From Agapanthus africanus (lineage: Eukaryota > Streptophyta > Magnoliopsida > Asparagales > Amaryllidaceae): a stretch of 64,000 nt of DNA. Positions 13,313 to 25,860 of this stretch are shown here, piece by piece. Position 1 is the first letter of the stretch. Every line of letters starts with the position of its first letter. The stretch is from contig JASDDO010000016.1 of the NCBI GenBank assembly GCA_030015575.1, positions 179,116,815 to 179,180,814 on the forward strand, written 5' to 3'. A model generated the notes under the pieces. The model made no database searches. It had not been told where the DNA came from and saw only the letters and a program-made list of their open reading frames with translations. Position numbers and translations under genes: made by a program.

Positions 13313-14001
13313 GTGCGTCTGGTGCGCACGAAAATCAAAAATCATGAATGTGTTATACATGTGCATAAAAGCAACATCTAAGTGCAACGGGCATGCACGA
13401 AACACCTGTCAGAGGCAACGGGTGTGCCTGACAGCAGTATCAGGTGTATCTGATATGCACGAAGAATCCCGATTTAGTGCATCTGGTGTGCACCAAAATC
13501 GCATCTCAAATCATGCGCCCAATATGTACGAAAATCCAAATCAGGTGCATCCATCATGCACGAAATCACGAAATCCAATATCAAGCGTCGAACATGCGTA
13601 AAATCCACTCAAAACGCGTCAAATATGCGCAAGAGTCCAATCAGGTGCACATAACAAATATTGTGTATCACAATCAAAATACTAAAGGTGCATGAAATCT
13701 ATGCCGAACGCATAAGTCAAATCATATGCATGCTCTAGGCATGAAATCAAAATCCATATCTCAAATGATATCAAATCGTAGTCCAGTTCAACTGCGGTGC
13801 AAAAATACGTATTAATGCACTGCAAGCATATGTGAACTATACCGAGTGCAAAAACCAAATCGTGTGCGTACCATGCACAAAATCAACCCAACTGTATAAA
13901 ATCCTTGAAATCACAAACATGTGCAGCCAAGGCACAAAACGATATCAGTGCAATATCTGTGCACAAACTATAAATACCAAGTAGGTGCAACCATGGTGCA
14001 C
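13313..14001. repeat. Periodic 17-nt inverted-repeat array in LARD2
   Basis: Units of 17 nt with 5-nt complementary arms around 7 nt, typically GTGCA-N7-TGCAC, start at 13313, 13382, 13413, 13444, 13477 and 13545, with degenerate units at about 13350 and 13512. Steps are 37, 32, 31, 31, 33, 35 and 33 nt. Further perfect units start at 13948 and 13985. The 13313 unit has arms GTGCG/CGCAC and the 13413 unit AGGCA/TGCCT, so the complementarity is kept although the sequence differs. CGAAAATC-like sequence follows most units. The function is unknown; a structured RNA is the simplest reading. Confidence 0.8.
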
Positions 14002-15600
14002 GAAAACAAATATCATGAAACTCGGTCATCAAAACTCGATCATGCGAATAGATCACCCAAAATACCGAAATCAAGTATGGCGGAATAGTCCCGCACAAGC
14101 ACATCCTCTAAGAATCTCTGGCCAATTGTCGTGGTCACTCATAACATGTCTCGTCGACGGTGCCGAACTCTGGCCTGCTGGGTGTGCGAAAAATGACCAC
14201 TCCTGGGTCCAAGTCTTCTCGTATAATATTCCAGGAAGTACTGTCGAGGTCTCCCCCAAATCTCGTCTCTGCCGAACTGTCCTGAAGTCATCGTCCTTTA
14301 CTAAATCTGTTTCTGGTTCCGGAACGGCTGCATTTTCATCGCGACTCCTTCTGGAAGATATATCAATAATCAACGCCTCTGCATGCGTATCGCATCTCTG
14401 ATGTCAGCGGAGTGGAACGTCATCTCATCGAAATCTCGTGCAAACTCTTTACTCCACTTTTCTCTAATGTCGACTGCTTCGGACTCATCTCTTCGTGGCT
14501 GCATGGACTGTGCTCTGACGGCTATACTCGTATCTGGAGTCTCCCAAGCAATGTATCCCATCACATGATATCCGAATGACGTCGAACCTTTCGATTGATT
14601 CGTCAAAACCTCATAATCCCCCAAGAGCTCTACATCTTGAGTACAGTTTAATAGCATTCCAGTACATGCTACAGCACCTGTGGACCAACCGTAGAAGGGA
14701 AAACTAAGCCTCACAAATGGCACCGCTAAACTGCCGCAAACCCTAAGGTTCAAAGGCATTCCATGGTCATTACGTCGAGTTAGGGTTTCATTCTTCTAGA
14801 GGGTCCATAGCATTACTTGCATTTATCTCTGAATACTTTAAACTTGGAAAATGGGCTCCTAACATTCGATCGTCTCCATCGACACTCAACGTACCTGCGT
14901 GAAGTCGTCTCTAGCTAGGATCAATCAATCTGATGACCTCCCATCGAGGTAAGCGAATGAACCACATGTCCTAGTCATTCATCCTCGGGTGACTAGCGAC
15001 CTTCTATCATATCTCTAAGTACAACTCGTACTGCAATAGCTCCAACATCTGGGGCAATATCTCATCATTCACAGCAACAACTGGCTCATTCGTCTGCACG
15101 CTGAACAGTGCCTCAATCATCATGAATAAGCGATACATCAAATGCTCATGGAGAAAAAACACAATAAAACGACGCCTATATGCAATCGTATGACCTTGGA
15201 ATCATGCCCTGGTCAGTCCTCGTTCGTGACGAGCTCGTGCTGACCGCAACTCTAACCGTAGCTCTCACTGCCCGTGTAATCGTGGCAGCAAAACCATAAA
15301 CCAATAATGATGAGGATAGATCATAGGAATGAATATAATTCTGTGCAAGGAAATGTACATCCTAAGGCTCCTTAAGCGGAGTGGCGTATCGTAAGTATGC
15401 CGTGGAACATACACACGGTACGTCACTCTCCTTATGTCACCCACTCCATCAACCAAGGTCAACCTATGCGACGAAAGTTCGGGTGTAATACCCCCTCGAC
15501 TAAGTCTAAGTTCCGTAAGGTCAAGCCTAAGTTCCGAATATATACAAACAATCTAGGCTCCGTATAGTCAAACTTAGACTCGAACCAAGGTTAACCTAGC

Positions 15601-15613
15601 GCTTTGATACCAA
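15601..15613 (-). other. LARD2 primer-binding site
   Basis: GCTTTGATACCAA on the plus strand reads TTGGTATCAAAGC on the minus strand, one base off the initiator-Met tRNA complement TTGGTATCAGAGC. It lies 3 nt inside the LTR edge and fixes the element's orientation. Confidence 0.85.
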
Positions 15614-15616
15614 CTT

Positions 15617-15820
15617 TGTCACGACCCGAAATAGCACGTGACCGGCACTTGAATCAAATGAAGTCTATAGGACCCCATCTAATTCAAGTAAGCCAAAAGC
15701 CCAGAAATCTAAAACCATTTTAAATAATAAATGAAGGAAAACTAGTTTTAAAGAAGTGAAGAAAACATGTTTTAAAAACAAGGTTTTTAAATAAGTAAGC
15801 CGAATATGCATTTTTAAAAT
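15617..15820 (-). repeat. LARD2, 5' LTR, segment 1
   Basis: Starts TGTCACGACCCG on the plus strand and is interrupted after 204 bp by a solo copia LTR. It matches the beginning of the LARD1 LTRs (TGTCACGTCCCG, 35818 and 52817) in order of blocks, including AAGTAAGCC and AGCCGAAT. Confidence 0.85.
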
Positions 15821-17951
15821 TGTAAGTCTACGGTAGCGCCCCGGCAGTCTACAGACGCCAAATGCGGAACAAAAACTTTTAAACTGGCGCTATCGTATAC
15901 TTTAACCCGGATCTGCCATTATTGCTAAACTAACAAACTGTAAAGAGTGTAGAATAGTTATACCGAACGATCCGAGTCCTTCGTTCTTCAACCATCATCC
16001 CACGCTCCGTTGCGGCTGCTCCGATCTCGTCGATCTCCGATCTCCTCGTCGAGGTGGCACCACATGATCGGTTCTTTAAACGGGCTCCCGCCTCTGACTC
16101 GAGGCAACTCGATCGTCAAGTTTGCTAAAAGAGACGACCAAGAATGATGTAGAGAATGAGTAGATGACTTTGTCTCACTTCGTCCAAATCCGTGGACGAT
16201 CGGTTAATGAAGTTGCCGTGGAAATCGGGTGATGGAATGAAATGGACTGTGAAATTCCATACACCGATAAAACCTATCATAATCTTTTCTAGCAAATGAA
16301 AACTCAAGTGAGAGAGAGAATGAGGAGAGAGAGAGGGCAAGCCATATATAGCAAGAGGGAGGTGACCGTAGGAGAAGGGGGTGACCTTAAGCAAAAGCTT
16401 CTCACTTAAAAGATCAAGAAGAAATATCTTAACCAAAACAAGAATCATTAAACCTAAAGCATGACTCACAAATACACCTCATCATGCTTTTAATGAAACC
16501 ATTAATGCACTAATGAGTCATAAGCCTCATCATCACTTCTAGAAGCTTCTAGAATGATGACTCATTCATATCTGAAGAAAAGATAAATCCGTCTTTAACC
16601 GAATGTTAAAAGACGGCTGATAGAAAACTGGAAACTGGCAACTTCCAAAAGTGATCCTGAAACAACTTTCAGGATAACCCCGAAACTGTATAAATATACC
16701 CGCATTTGTATTACGACCGAATACAAATGCAACTGAGACAAAGATATTATACCTACTCAATATAATACTCGGATCCGGCTTAAACCAAAGCCGACCAGTA
16801 TCATCTGCCCGAAAACTGACACGTGCGTAAACGCACGTGCATTTTCCGAACCCTGCCATAAAACCATACGGCCTCTACAACGTTTCGCCCGAACTTGGGA
16901 AACTGTCTGTGGGGGACTCTAATGACTCGTCAGTACCCTGGCAGTGGGTTTAACCACAAACCGTCAGCGGCACTAGCTATGCGTAACGGCTGCCCATGGA
17001 CTGACCTCAAGGGATGCCGATGAGCGCACTCATCCGGAAAACCCTACTGAGCCTAACAGTGACAATGTATATACAGTCCGGTCCGTTCGTCAATGAGTAT
17101 CGCATATCTGTCTAGGGGGCTAGTAACGTCAGACCCCCAATAGCAGTATAAGTCGTGTCGGAGTGAAGCCCAAATACACCCTGAGATACTACTGGAGTAC
17201 CTACCAGTAAATCTCCTACCATGGCCATGGATTTGTGTAATGGCTCTCCTAGACACAGCACGACCTCGCCCCCAATACCGGGAGAGACGAATCCCCTGCC
17301 GATCCGCTCACGTGCCTCCATGTGGCTCGGGACTGTACCCAAAAGCTACCTGTTTGCACGACTCCTTTGAGCCGTGGTAGGGTAGAAATCAAAGCACAGT
17401 GGGAACTCACACGAGACAAATGACGACCTCAGGTCGATGAACTAACCTGTACACATGTCACCAGGGAACTGCTATCTGACGGTAGATATAATACTAACTA
17501 GCAGATTCCCGGCGAGTCCTGTCCGGTGTACTCATAACCTAATGAGCACCTGTATACATCTTAGGTGATCCAACTGACACCAGTGGCTTGTGAGACCGGC
17601 CACCGCCCCTCGTCGGGGTCTCGACTGTACACACTAGTCTACTCCGGAGTATCGATGCCCTGTCTCGAAACTCCCACGACTAGGGACCACAATTAAGGAT
17701 ATGCATATAAACTACCCAACTCTCACGTATATGATCGCCATCATACTGTTGGTAGTAAAGCAAGATCCTAAGGGCTCTATCAAAGTGTAACATGCAATCA
17801 GTCACCTGAACATGTACACGACTGATAAAGGCAAACCAGATAGCATACTATTCTCACGAGTAAGACTGTACTACCGGGATAGGTCCTCCGCAATCATTGC
17901 AATCACGTACCTGCGATCCAATAATTGACTATGAGGGCACTATCTCCAACA
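15821..17951 (-). repeat. Solo copia LTR inserted in LARD2
   Basis: Starts TGTAAGTCTACGG and ends CACTATCTCCAACA on the plus strand: the inverted counterpart of the element 1 LTR (3849-5970). There is no internal sequence or second LTR next to it, and LARD2 sequence resumes on the other side. Flanks are AAAAT (15816-15820) and AAAAC (17952-17956), a 5-bp target duplication with one mismatch. This is the usual product of LTR-LTR recombination. It contains a perfect 8-4-8 inverted repeat at 16820-16839 and the inverted hairpin at 16777-16792. Confidence 0.88.
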
Positions 17952-20333
17952 AAAACCTCATGTCTTTTCTGAAAATTTCGGCAGAGTTTCTTTTGGAAAA
18001 AAACTGGCCCCAAATGGGGTACAACAAGAATAATATATGCACAATGATAAAAGGCATCTCCAAGCGGGAGCTAGCTCTTCGTCAATCGACGGTCACAACC
18101 ACACAAGCAATATAATATACAACGCCGAAGGGCGAGGATCAAAACTCAAAAAGGAACTCGAAATCATCAAGAAAACCATAATACTACAACGCGCGACTCT
18201 AAGGTCGAAATAATAAACAACTGGTTTTCTAAATCTGAAACAATATAAAAGTCTGGTTGACGGAATTTCTAGATACAACAACGAAAATAAATAAGTACAA
18301 TGGTGGTCACGATGCGAGTGAACCCACCTACCAAAACAATTACCCAGAAAGGAAGCAGTGTGCCAGAAACCGCAATGAAACCTGTACGGCAAAACCTGCA
18401 AGAACTGTGGCACAACGGGGGTGAGTTGGCAACTCGTGAGTAGAAAACATCACAGAGCAGAAATCGTATGTATGACACAATCCTAGGTCAATATGATCAA
18501 TAATATATATATGTCCTCAATATGATAAAGTCTGAAGCATGAAAAGGTGGCAAGGGTAAACATCTAAACATAAGTGTAATACCAAGTGCTCGTGTCAGTG
18601 CCTCAGGTAGCAACATATCATAAATATGATGTATCAACAATGTGATCATGAAGTCTATAAGTATGTGGATATCATCCAACTATGTAATCAATGTATATAT
18701 GCATGTGGATCCTATCCATGTGTCAACCAGTGACATAATAACATTATGCATATAAAATTCATAAAAGCATATGTATGAAAGAATGAGGATATAAATCAAC
18801 GTATGTCCCTCGCGACACATCAAAATCATGGAACCTGAGTGTCCAGCATCGACACTCGAAAACATCATGAAACCTGTGGCCAGCATCGGCACGTAAATCC
18901 TCATATATAAATAGGGCTCCGTCAGCCAGGATCGGCCCACGGGCTCCATCAGTCCGGATCGGCCCGTAGCTTCTCTGAACTCCTGTCGGTATCCTCCGGA
19001 TATCCGCCGAGCTCAAATACAATCACCGGTAGGTAGTGGTCCCTTTTCCAGGCTCATCGCCTACTGCACGACAGATCCGTTCTCTCCCCGGGTACCATAC
19101 CGGGTCCACCATGTACCCGCAATCGGCCTCATCCAGCTCCTCGAATCGGGTGTCACATGTCATACTCAGAACCGATAAAACACATGGTGGACGCACTGAA
19201 ATATCATATCAAAAGAAACCGGGTTTTTAAAACAGTACATGCTTTCTTTTGAAATAGCCACGGTTCTCAAATCCAGAAATCTCTTGAATACAGCATATCT
19301 CAATGCGTAAAATAATAAAGCATGATGTATGCTACCTATAACAGAAATGTAAGCATATCCATATATCATATAACATGGAACAATACTATGCACATATCAA
19401 GGGAAAACCGCTCTTTTAAATAAATTCGGTTTTGAAATATATCCTGCGGTTCCCAAATTCCTCCAAGTCAAATGCAATATTATATAAAGGTGCATGCGAC
19501 TGTAGAAGACAATCTATGCAATGTATCATATCAGAATGCAGCAATTCTACTGTGTAGTGACATGGCAATTATCGATGATGAAGTGTGTAAGCCGGCAAGT
19601 AAGTGTACGTGAAGCATACGCGTCATCGATAATGGTGCTAGTATCCTGATAGCATGGGTTTCATGATAACTGCAAAGAACACAACTAGCATGCAAAGCGA
19701 TGTGAATAGTAAGAATATGCGGAAAATGAATAGATAACGCAGCAAAAAGGAAATATGCATTAAAAATATGAGTCACACAGTTTTTGCGTTTTGAAATAAC
19801 ACGAATCGTGGTGTTTAGAAAAAATAGGGGCTACGGTGTTTTTAATAAAAGGTACGTCTTTTGAAATGTCCGTAGTATCCCTTGGTATGTATTTAAAATT
19901 CTCACGATTCGTTAGTTTTTAGAAATAGGTATGAATCAAATCTAGTATAACATCTACAAATAAACTACATGACTGAGCTAACAGGCTAATCGAAAGGTAA
20001 AGAAACCGCCTAACATCTGAGTCGATACATATACATATATATATATATATAATATAGTCGGTGATCCCGCCTCAATAGTATCATATGCGATACAGTATCT
20101 ATATCATGACATCCTCGAGTCAAGAGTGCGGATCTATCATCAATATATAGCTCGTACGGTAAATCCGTCGTACGGCCTCCCAAATCTGGGTACGGGTCAA
20201 ATCTCACATTTATCTCATCAATTATCTGGTATCCTTATCATCATATCTCATGAACTGGGGTACTGATCTAAGTCTAGTACAAACTGATACCATTTGCACA
20301 TATATGCGTGTATGAAAACACACGCCTAAAAGC
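17952..20333 (-). repeat. LARD2, 5' LTR, segment 2
   Basis: This continues the LARD2 LTR after the solo LTR (AAAATTTCGGCAGAG, as in LARD1 at 36012). It runs through blocks shared with LARD1 in the same order: the GGGAGCTAGCTCTTCG block near 18066, CACAACGGGGGTGAGTTG near 18412, the CACCGGTAGGTAGT block near 19024, and the GGTGATCCCGCCTCAAT block near 20058. It ends where the minus-strand copia LTR begins; the adjacent 5 bp are AAAGC (20329-20333). A short TA run lies at about 20035-20056. No gene is seen. Confidence 0.8.
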
Positions 20334-22521
20334 TGTTAGGTCCACGTTACCTCTCCCGGTACTTTCGGGGTTGCGGAAACGGTAAAACAAAATTTTTTCT
20401 AAACTTTATAACATGGACCGTAAAAGCCGGATCTTTACTAAACAATACACTGGCATCCTAACATGAGATGTATCTACTCGGTTAGGGGTTATACCTCAAC
20501 TTGAACTCCTTCTCTTCTTGTTGTTCTTCTTCTTTGTTGTTCTTCTCTTCTTGTTGTTCTTCTCTTTGCTTGCTCAATGGTTGATCCGGACTTCGGTCAC
20601 CTCCGCGGCCTCCTTGAGTCGAAGACGATCCACCCGAGAGATGTACACCGAGCTCCACCTCAAGCTGAGGTAACTAGGGCAAGGAGATTGCTAATCTAAA
20701 AGCCCTAGGATGTGTAGAGGAGATGTATGGATGTGTTTGTCAAGTGGAATCCTTTTTCTCTCAACACATGAGATCAAAGGAGAAATCAAGAGGAGGAAGA
20801 AGAAGGAGTTTTCTAGCAACCATGGAGCTTCTCATTTCAAGAGAGAGAATGAGAATAAAATTATGATACAAAAGAAAAACAACCATGGTTGCAAATAATG
20901 CAAAACAACATCATTACTAATCCCATCAAGATAAAGTTGATGGCTACTTTGAAATGACCATTATCATAATCCAAAAGAAAAAGGAAAAGAAAAGAAGAGT
21001 GTGGAACCCTCTTGAAAATCAATGGTCAACCCGGTCAACTGGTCAACAAAGTCAAGAGAGGTCAACAGGGTCAAATGGTCAATGCAATTAGCCATCATAA
21101 GATTATCACTAATAGGATTAGTAAATGATGTTCGCGGCTCATAATGGTTTTGACCAAACGAACTGTCAAAACCCTAATGAGTCCGCCTCAAAATGGTTTT
21201 GACCGAAACAACTGCCAAAAACCCTAATGAGGCACCTCCTCCTTCATCACTCCGAAAAACTGTGCATACACACCTGCATCCGTATTCCGTAGAATGCGGA
21301 TGCACAGAAGACAAAACAAATCCATCCGTGCAATACTAGGATCCGGCTTAAACCAAAGCCTACTAGTACTGCCTGCCCGAACACCATACGCACACAAGTG
21401 TACGTAAGTGATCGCAGCCCTGCCGTAAAACCATACGGCCTCTACACGTTTCGCTCAGTGCAGGGAAACTCTCTGTGTGGGACTCTAAAGACTCGACACT
21501 ACGCTGGCAGTGGGTTTAACCACAGACCGCAAGCGGCACTAGCTATACGTAACGGTCCCCAGGTAGATGTCAACAAGAAGGCCGATGAGGTAAACCCATC
21601 CGAACTCCTACTGAGTCTGTATGTGACAATCTCCGTACAGTCCGGTCTGTTCGTCTGATACATCGCATGGCGGGCCTAGGGGGCGGTAAACGTCAGTCCC
21701 CTAAAAGCGGTACAAGTCGTGTCGGAGTGAAGCCCAATACACCCTGAGATAACACTTGAAACCTACCAGTATGTCTCGCTTGCCCTAGCCAGGGACTACC
21801 CGTGTAATGGCTCTCCTAGACACAGCGCGATGTCAACTCCCAATACCGGGAGAGAGGAATCCTGTCTAACCGTCACTGCCTCCAAGTGCTTCGGGACTGC
21901 TCCCAACTACTACCTGTTTGCACGACTCAGTAGAGCCGTGGTAGGGTAGCAATCAAAGAACAGTGGGAACACACTCGAGGCGAAGTGACAGTGTCAAGTC
22001 AACGGACTAAGCTGTACTCATGTCACCTGGGAACTGATAACTGACGATAGGTATAATACCAACCATCAGTTCCCGACGAGTCCTGTCCAGTGTACTCGTA
22101 ACCCAACGAGCACCCGCATACTATCTCAAGTACGACGTACCGATGGCTGTGGGACAGACCGTCTCCCGTGCTGGGATGAGAAGCGCATACGCTAGTCTAC
22201 TCCGGAGTATCGATGCCCTATCTCGGTACTCCCACGACTAGGGACGTGTATAAGGATGTGCTTGTAGATTACCCAGCCCCCACGAGTGTGATCGCCATCA
22301 CAACGCCGGTAATCAAGCAAAAGATCCTAAGGGCTCTACTAATGCGTATAGGTGATATAATAAATAAACACACATGTACACATTAAAGCAGAGACAAACC
22401 AAGTAGCATAATACTATATTGAGCAAGATTGTGTGTACAACTGTGAATATCCCAAGCTTCCATCAAGTAATATACATACTACTATGATACAGTAATGGCC
22501 TCTAGGGCATATACACTAACA
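20334..22521 (-). repeat. 3' LTR of minus-strand copia element
   Basis: From TGTTAGGTCCACGTT to CATATACACTAACA on the plus strand, 2188 bp. The identical-length partner is 28110-30297, with about 28 differences by eye (1.3 percent). It carries a CTT/GTT-rich pyrimidine stretch near 20509-20575, the inverted hairpin at 21345-21360, and the shared core around 21840. The inverted polypurine tract (ATCTCCCACTT) follows at 22522. Confidence 0.92.
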
Positions 22522-22535
22522 ATCTCCCACTTGCA

Positions 22536-25500
22536 CTAAGGCCATGTACTGGCGTATCGAAGACCTATCATCTGGATCAGCCGCTCGAACTGAGTCTGGG
22601 GTAAAGCCTTCGTGAATGGGTCCGCAGTGTTGTCCTTTATGTCCACTCTCCGCACCTCGATATCCTGGCGATCAATGATCTCCCTGATCAGGTGATACCG
22701 CCTTAAGATGTGCCTGGATTTCTGATGGGACCTTGGTTCCTTCGCTAAAGCTATAGCCCCATTGTTATCGCAATACAAAGGTATTGGGTCAACAATGGAC
22801 GGAACCACCTGAAGTTCACTAATGAACTTCTTCATCCAGACCGCCTCTTTTGCGACATCGCTTGCAGCAATGTATTCAGCCTCCATCGTCGAGTCTGCGA
22901 CGGTATCCTGCTTGGAACTCCTCCAACATACCGCCCCTCCGTTGAGGGTAAACACAAAACCCGAGACAGACTTGCTGTCATCTTTGTCACTCTGGAAGCT
23001 TGAATCGGCAAAGGACTCGACCCTGAGGTCTCCATTACCGTAAACCAGGAACATCTCCAGTCCTTCTCAGGTACTTGAGAATGTTCTTCACTGCTGTCCA
23101 GTGGTCCTCCCCCGGGTCTGACTGATATCGGCTTACCGCGCTCAACGCGTAAGCTACATCTGGTCTTGTACATAGCATCGCATACATTATAGATCCTACC
23201 GCCGAAGCGTAGGGTATAGTGCTCATGCGAACCCTCTCCTCGTCAGTCTTAGGAGACATCTTCTTGGAGAGGGTAATTCCGTGCAATGCGGGTATGTTAC
23301 CGCGCTTGGAACCCTCCATACTAAATCTCTTTAGTACGGTCTCTATGTACCTGGACTGCGAAAGTCCCAATAGTCTCTTGGATCTATCTCTATAGATCTT
23401 GATCCCCAGAATGTACGAGGCATCACCCAGGTCCTTCATGGAGAACCTTTGTGACAAAAATAGCTTGACCGATTGTAGCATAGGAACATCATTTCCTATC
23501 AAAAGAATGTCGTCCACGTACAAGACTAGGAATACGACAGTTCGTCCTACAATCTTCTGATAAACACAGGGTTCATCTTCGTTCTTGATGAAATCAAATT
23601 CCTTGATTGCCTCATCAAAACAGAAGTTCCAGCTCCGCGATGCCTGCTTTAATCCATAAATGGATTTAAGCAACTTGCACACCTTTCCGCTGCTCCCACT
23701 GTCCACGAAACCTTCTGGTTGATCCATGTAAACGCACTCTTCCAAACAACCGTTTAGGAAAGCCGTTTTAACATCCATCTTCCAGATTTCATAGTCATGG
23801 AAGGCAGCAATGGCAAGTAGGATCCGAATGGATTTGAGCATAGCCACCGGAGAAAAAGTTTCGTCATAGTCCAAACCAGGTCTTTGACGAAAACCTTTTG
23901 CAACGAGTCTAGCCTTATAGGTTTCCACCTGCCTATCTACACCAAGTTTCCTTTTGTAGATCCATTTGCATCCAACGGGTTTTACCCCAGGTGGAGCAAT
24001 ATCCAAGGTCCATACTTTATTGGCGTACATGGACTCCATTTCGGATTGCATTGCTTCCTGCCACTTATCAGAGTCCCTACTGATAATGGCCTGCCTGAAA
24101 CTGGTAGGGTTATCTTCTTCCAAGATGCAATCCTCTCGATCCCCGTCTATGAGAAAACCGTAGTATCTCTCGGGCGGATGAGAAATCCTACCAGATCTGC
24201 GGAGTGGTTGAGGTTCGTTTGGGGTCATTGAATCTAGCGGTTCCTCCAAATTTTCAGTTACATTTTGTGGTCGCTGAATTTCTTCCAGTTCTACCGAACT
24301 CCCACTAGCTTCTTTTGCAAGAAACTCCCTTTCTAAGAAGGTAGCGTGGCGAGATACAAACACCTTCTGTTCCTCAGTGTGGTAGAACAAATATCCTAGT
24401 GAGTCTTTAGGATATCCCATAAATTTACAGAGAACTGACCGTGCCTCTAACTTGTCCGGTTTCTGTGTTTTCACATAGGCCGGACAACCCCATATCTTAA
24501 ATCGCTTAAGATACGGATTTCTTCCATTCCATATTTCATATGGAGTCTTAGGCACTGATTTGGATGGAACATAGTTCAATAGGTACGCCGCTGTCAGAAG
24601 CGCATGTCCCCAAAATGAAAGAGGCAACTCAGCACTACTCATCATGGAGCGAACCATATCCAATAGGGTACGATTTCTCCGCTCCGAAACACCGTTGTGC
24701 TGTGGTGTATAAGGAGAAGTAAGCTGAGAGAGAATACCATTCTCTTTTAAGTAATCTAGGAATTCCGTGCTTAAGTACTCCCCTCCCCTGTCAGACAGGA
24801 GGATCTTGATACTTTTGCCAATCTGGTTCTCTACTTCCTTTCTGAATTCCTTGAATTTCTCAAAAACTTCAGATTTGTGTTTCATCAGATACACATATCC
24901 GAACCTAGAGAGATCGTCAGTGAATGTGATGAAGTATGAGAACCCACCCCTTGCATGTATAGACATCGGACCACACACATAACTGTGTATGAGTCCCAAG
25001 AGCTCTCTTGCTCTTTCTCCATGTCCGGTGAACGGAGATTTGATCATCTTCTCTTTGAGACAGGACTGACAAGTTTCATAAGATGAAAACTCGAACGCAT
25101 TCAAGAGTCCATCTTTACGCAACTTACTCAGTCTTTTCTCTCCGATATGACCAAGTCTACAATGCCACAAGTAGGATTCATTCGTATCTGAATTCTTCCT
25201 CTTGCGTGTGTTTTGTATATTGAGAACTGTATTCTGATTTAGAACGTAGATACCATTACACAGTGTACCCTCTGCAACCAGTACCTTATGAAGGTAAATG
25301 TTCATGATATTCTTTTCAAGAACAAAGTTATATCCATCTTTATCGAGTAAAGAAACTGATATGATGTTGCAAACCACGGAGGGTACATAGTAGCAATCGT
25401 TCAAAATCATAGTCTTGTCATTTGGCAATACTAGGTGATATTCACCGACGGCTGCCGCATTAACTTGTGCTCCGTTCGCTACTCTGAGCGACATATCACC

Positions 25501-25860
25501 CGGTGCAACTTTCCTACTTTTTCTCAGTCCCTGCAATAAATTACAGATATGAGATCCTGATCCGGTATCAAGTACCCAGGAGGTAGGGCTGACCGTAAAA
25601 CAGTTCTCAATTACAAGAACACCTGAAGTAGATGCAAAACCATGCTTCTTCTTCAACTGGGTATCCTGGAAATCCATACAATCCCCTTTCCCTTTCTCAT
25701 ACTCATGACTGTTGTCACAAGTTAGAGCTGAACCAACTTTCCCCAGTCCCGAATAAGAATTCGGATCGGTCAAGCGATACATTTTATTATCTTGATTAGG
25801 GCGTGAAAAGGTTGCTACCTGGAGAGAGAGAAAAGAAACACTCAGCGTATGCTCTTGCAA
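22536..25860 (-). pseudogene. Minus-strand copia pol, gag absent, one frameshift
   Basis: Read on the minus strand, the frame of about 940 codons from 25860 covers protease (DTGSGSHICN near 25560), the integrase zinc region (HCRLGHIGEKRL), core LSDRGGEYLS and HNGVSERRNRT near 24690, the hinge, and RT with YVDD at 23509-23520. It then shifts frame near 23054: two bases present in the sister copy at about 30831 are missing. RNase H continues in the other frame to 22536. The gag region is not there. Between the pyrimidine tract and CAG/TAG of the leader end (about 25818) and the protease start (about 25640) lie only about 180 bp, against about 850 bp in the intact element. This replacement encodes no CCHC knuckle and resembles nothing else in the window. 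One integrase serine (LLSDRGG) also differs from the usual LRSDRGG. Confidence 0.9.

Larger units (their letters stand above)
12673..15616 (-). mobile_element. LARD2 internal domain (non-coding)
   Basis: This 2.9-kb segment lies between the inverted polypurine tract and the inverted primer site. No gag, protease, integrase, RT or RNase H motif is visible on either strand. The longest sense-strand frame (129 codons, 14370-14759) is not open in the homologous LARD1 domain, so it is probably not a gene. The domain is clearly homologous to 50250-52816, and both hold the periodic inverted-repeat array in the half nearer the polypurine tract. Such an element would need proteins supplied in trans. 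Confidence 0.82.

Noticed and set aside
13313..13561. CRISPR-like regular spacing of short repeats
   Set aside because: Units are imperfect palindromes in plant retroelement DNA with no unique spacers and no cas genes; it is an internal feature of a LARD.
14370..14759. Sense-strand frame of 129 codons in the LARD2 internal domain, possible gag remnant
   Set aside because: No known motif is seen, and the homologous LARD1 stretch is not open.
20710..20898. 62-codon frame repeated at 28486-28674
   Set aside because: It is conserved only because the two LTRs are near-identical copies; it lies within LTR sequence and has no recognisable domain.
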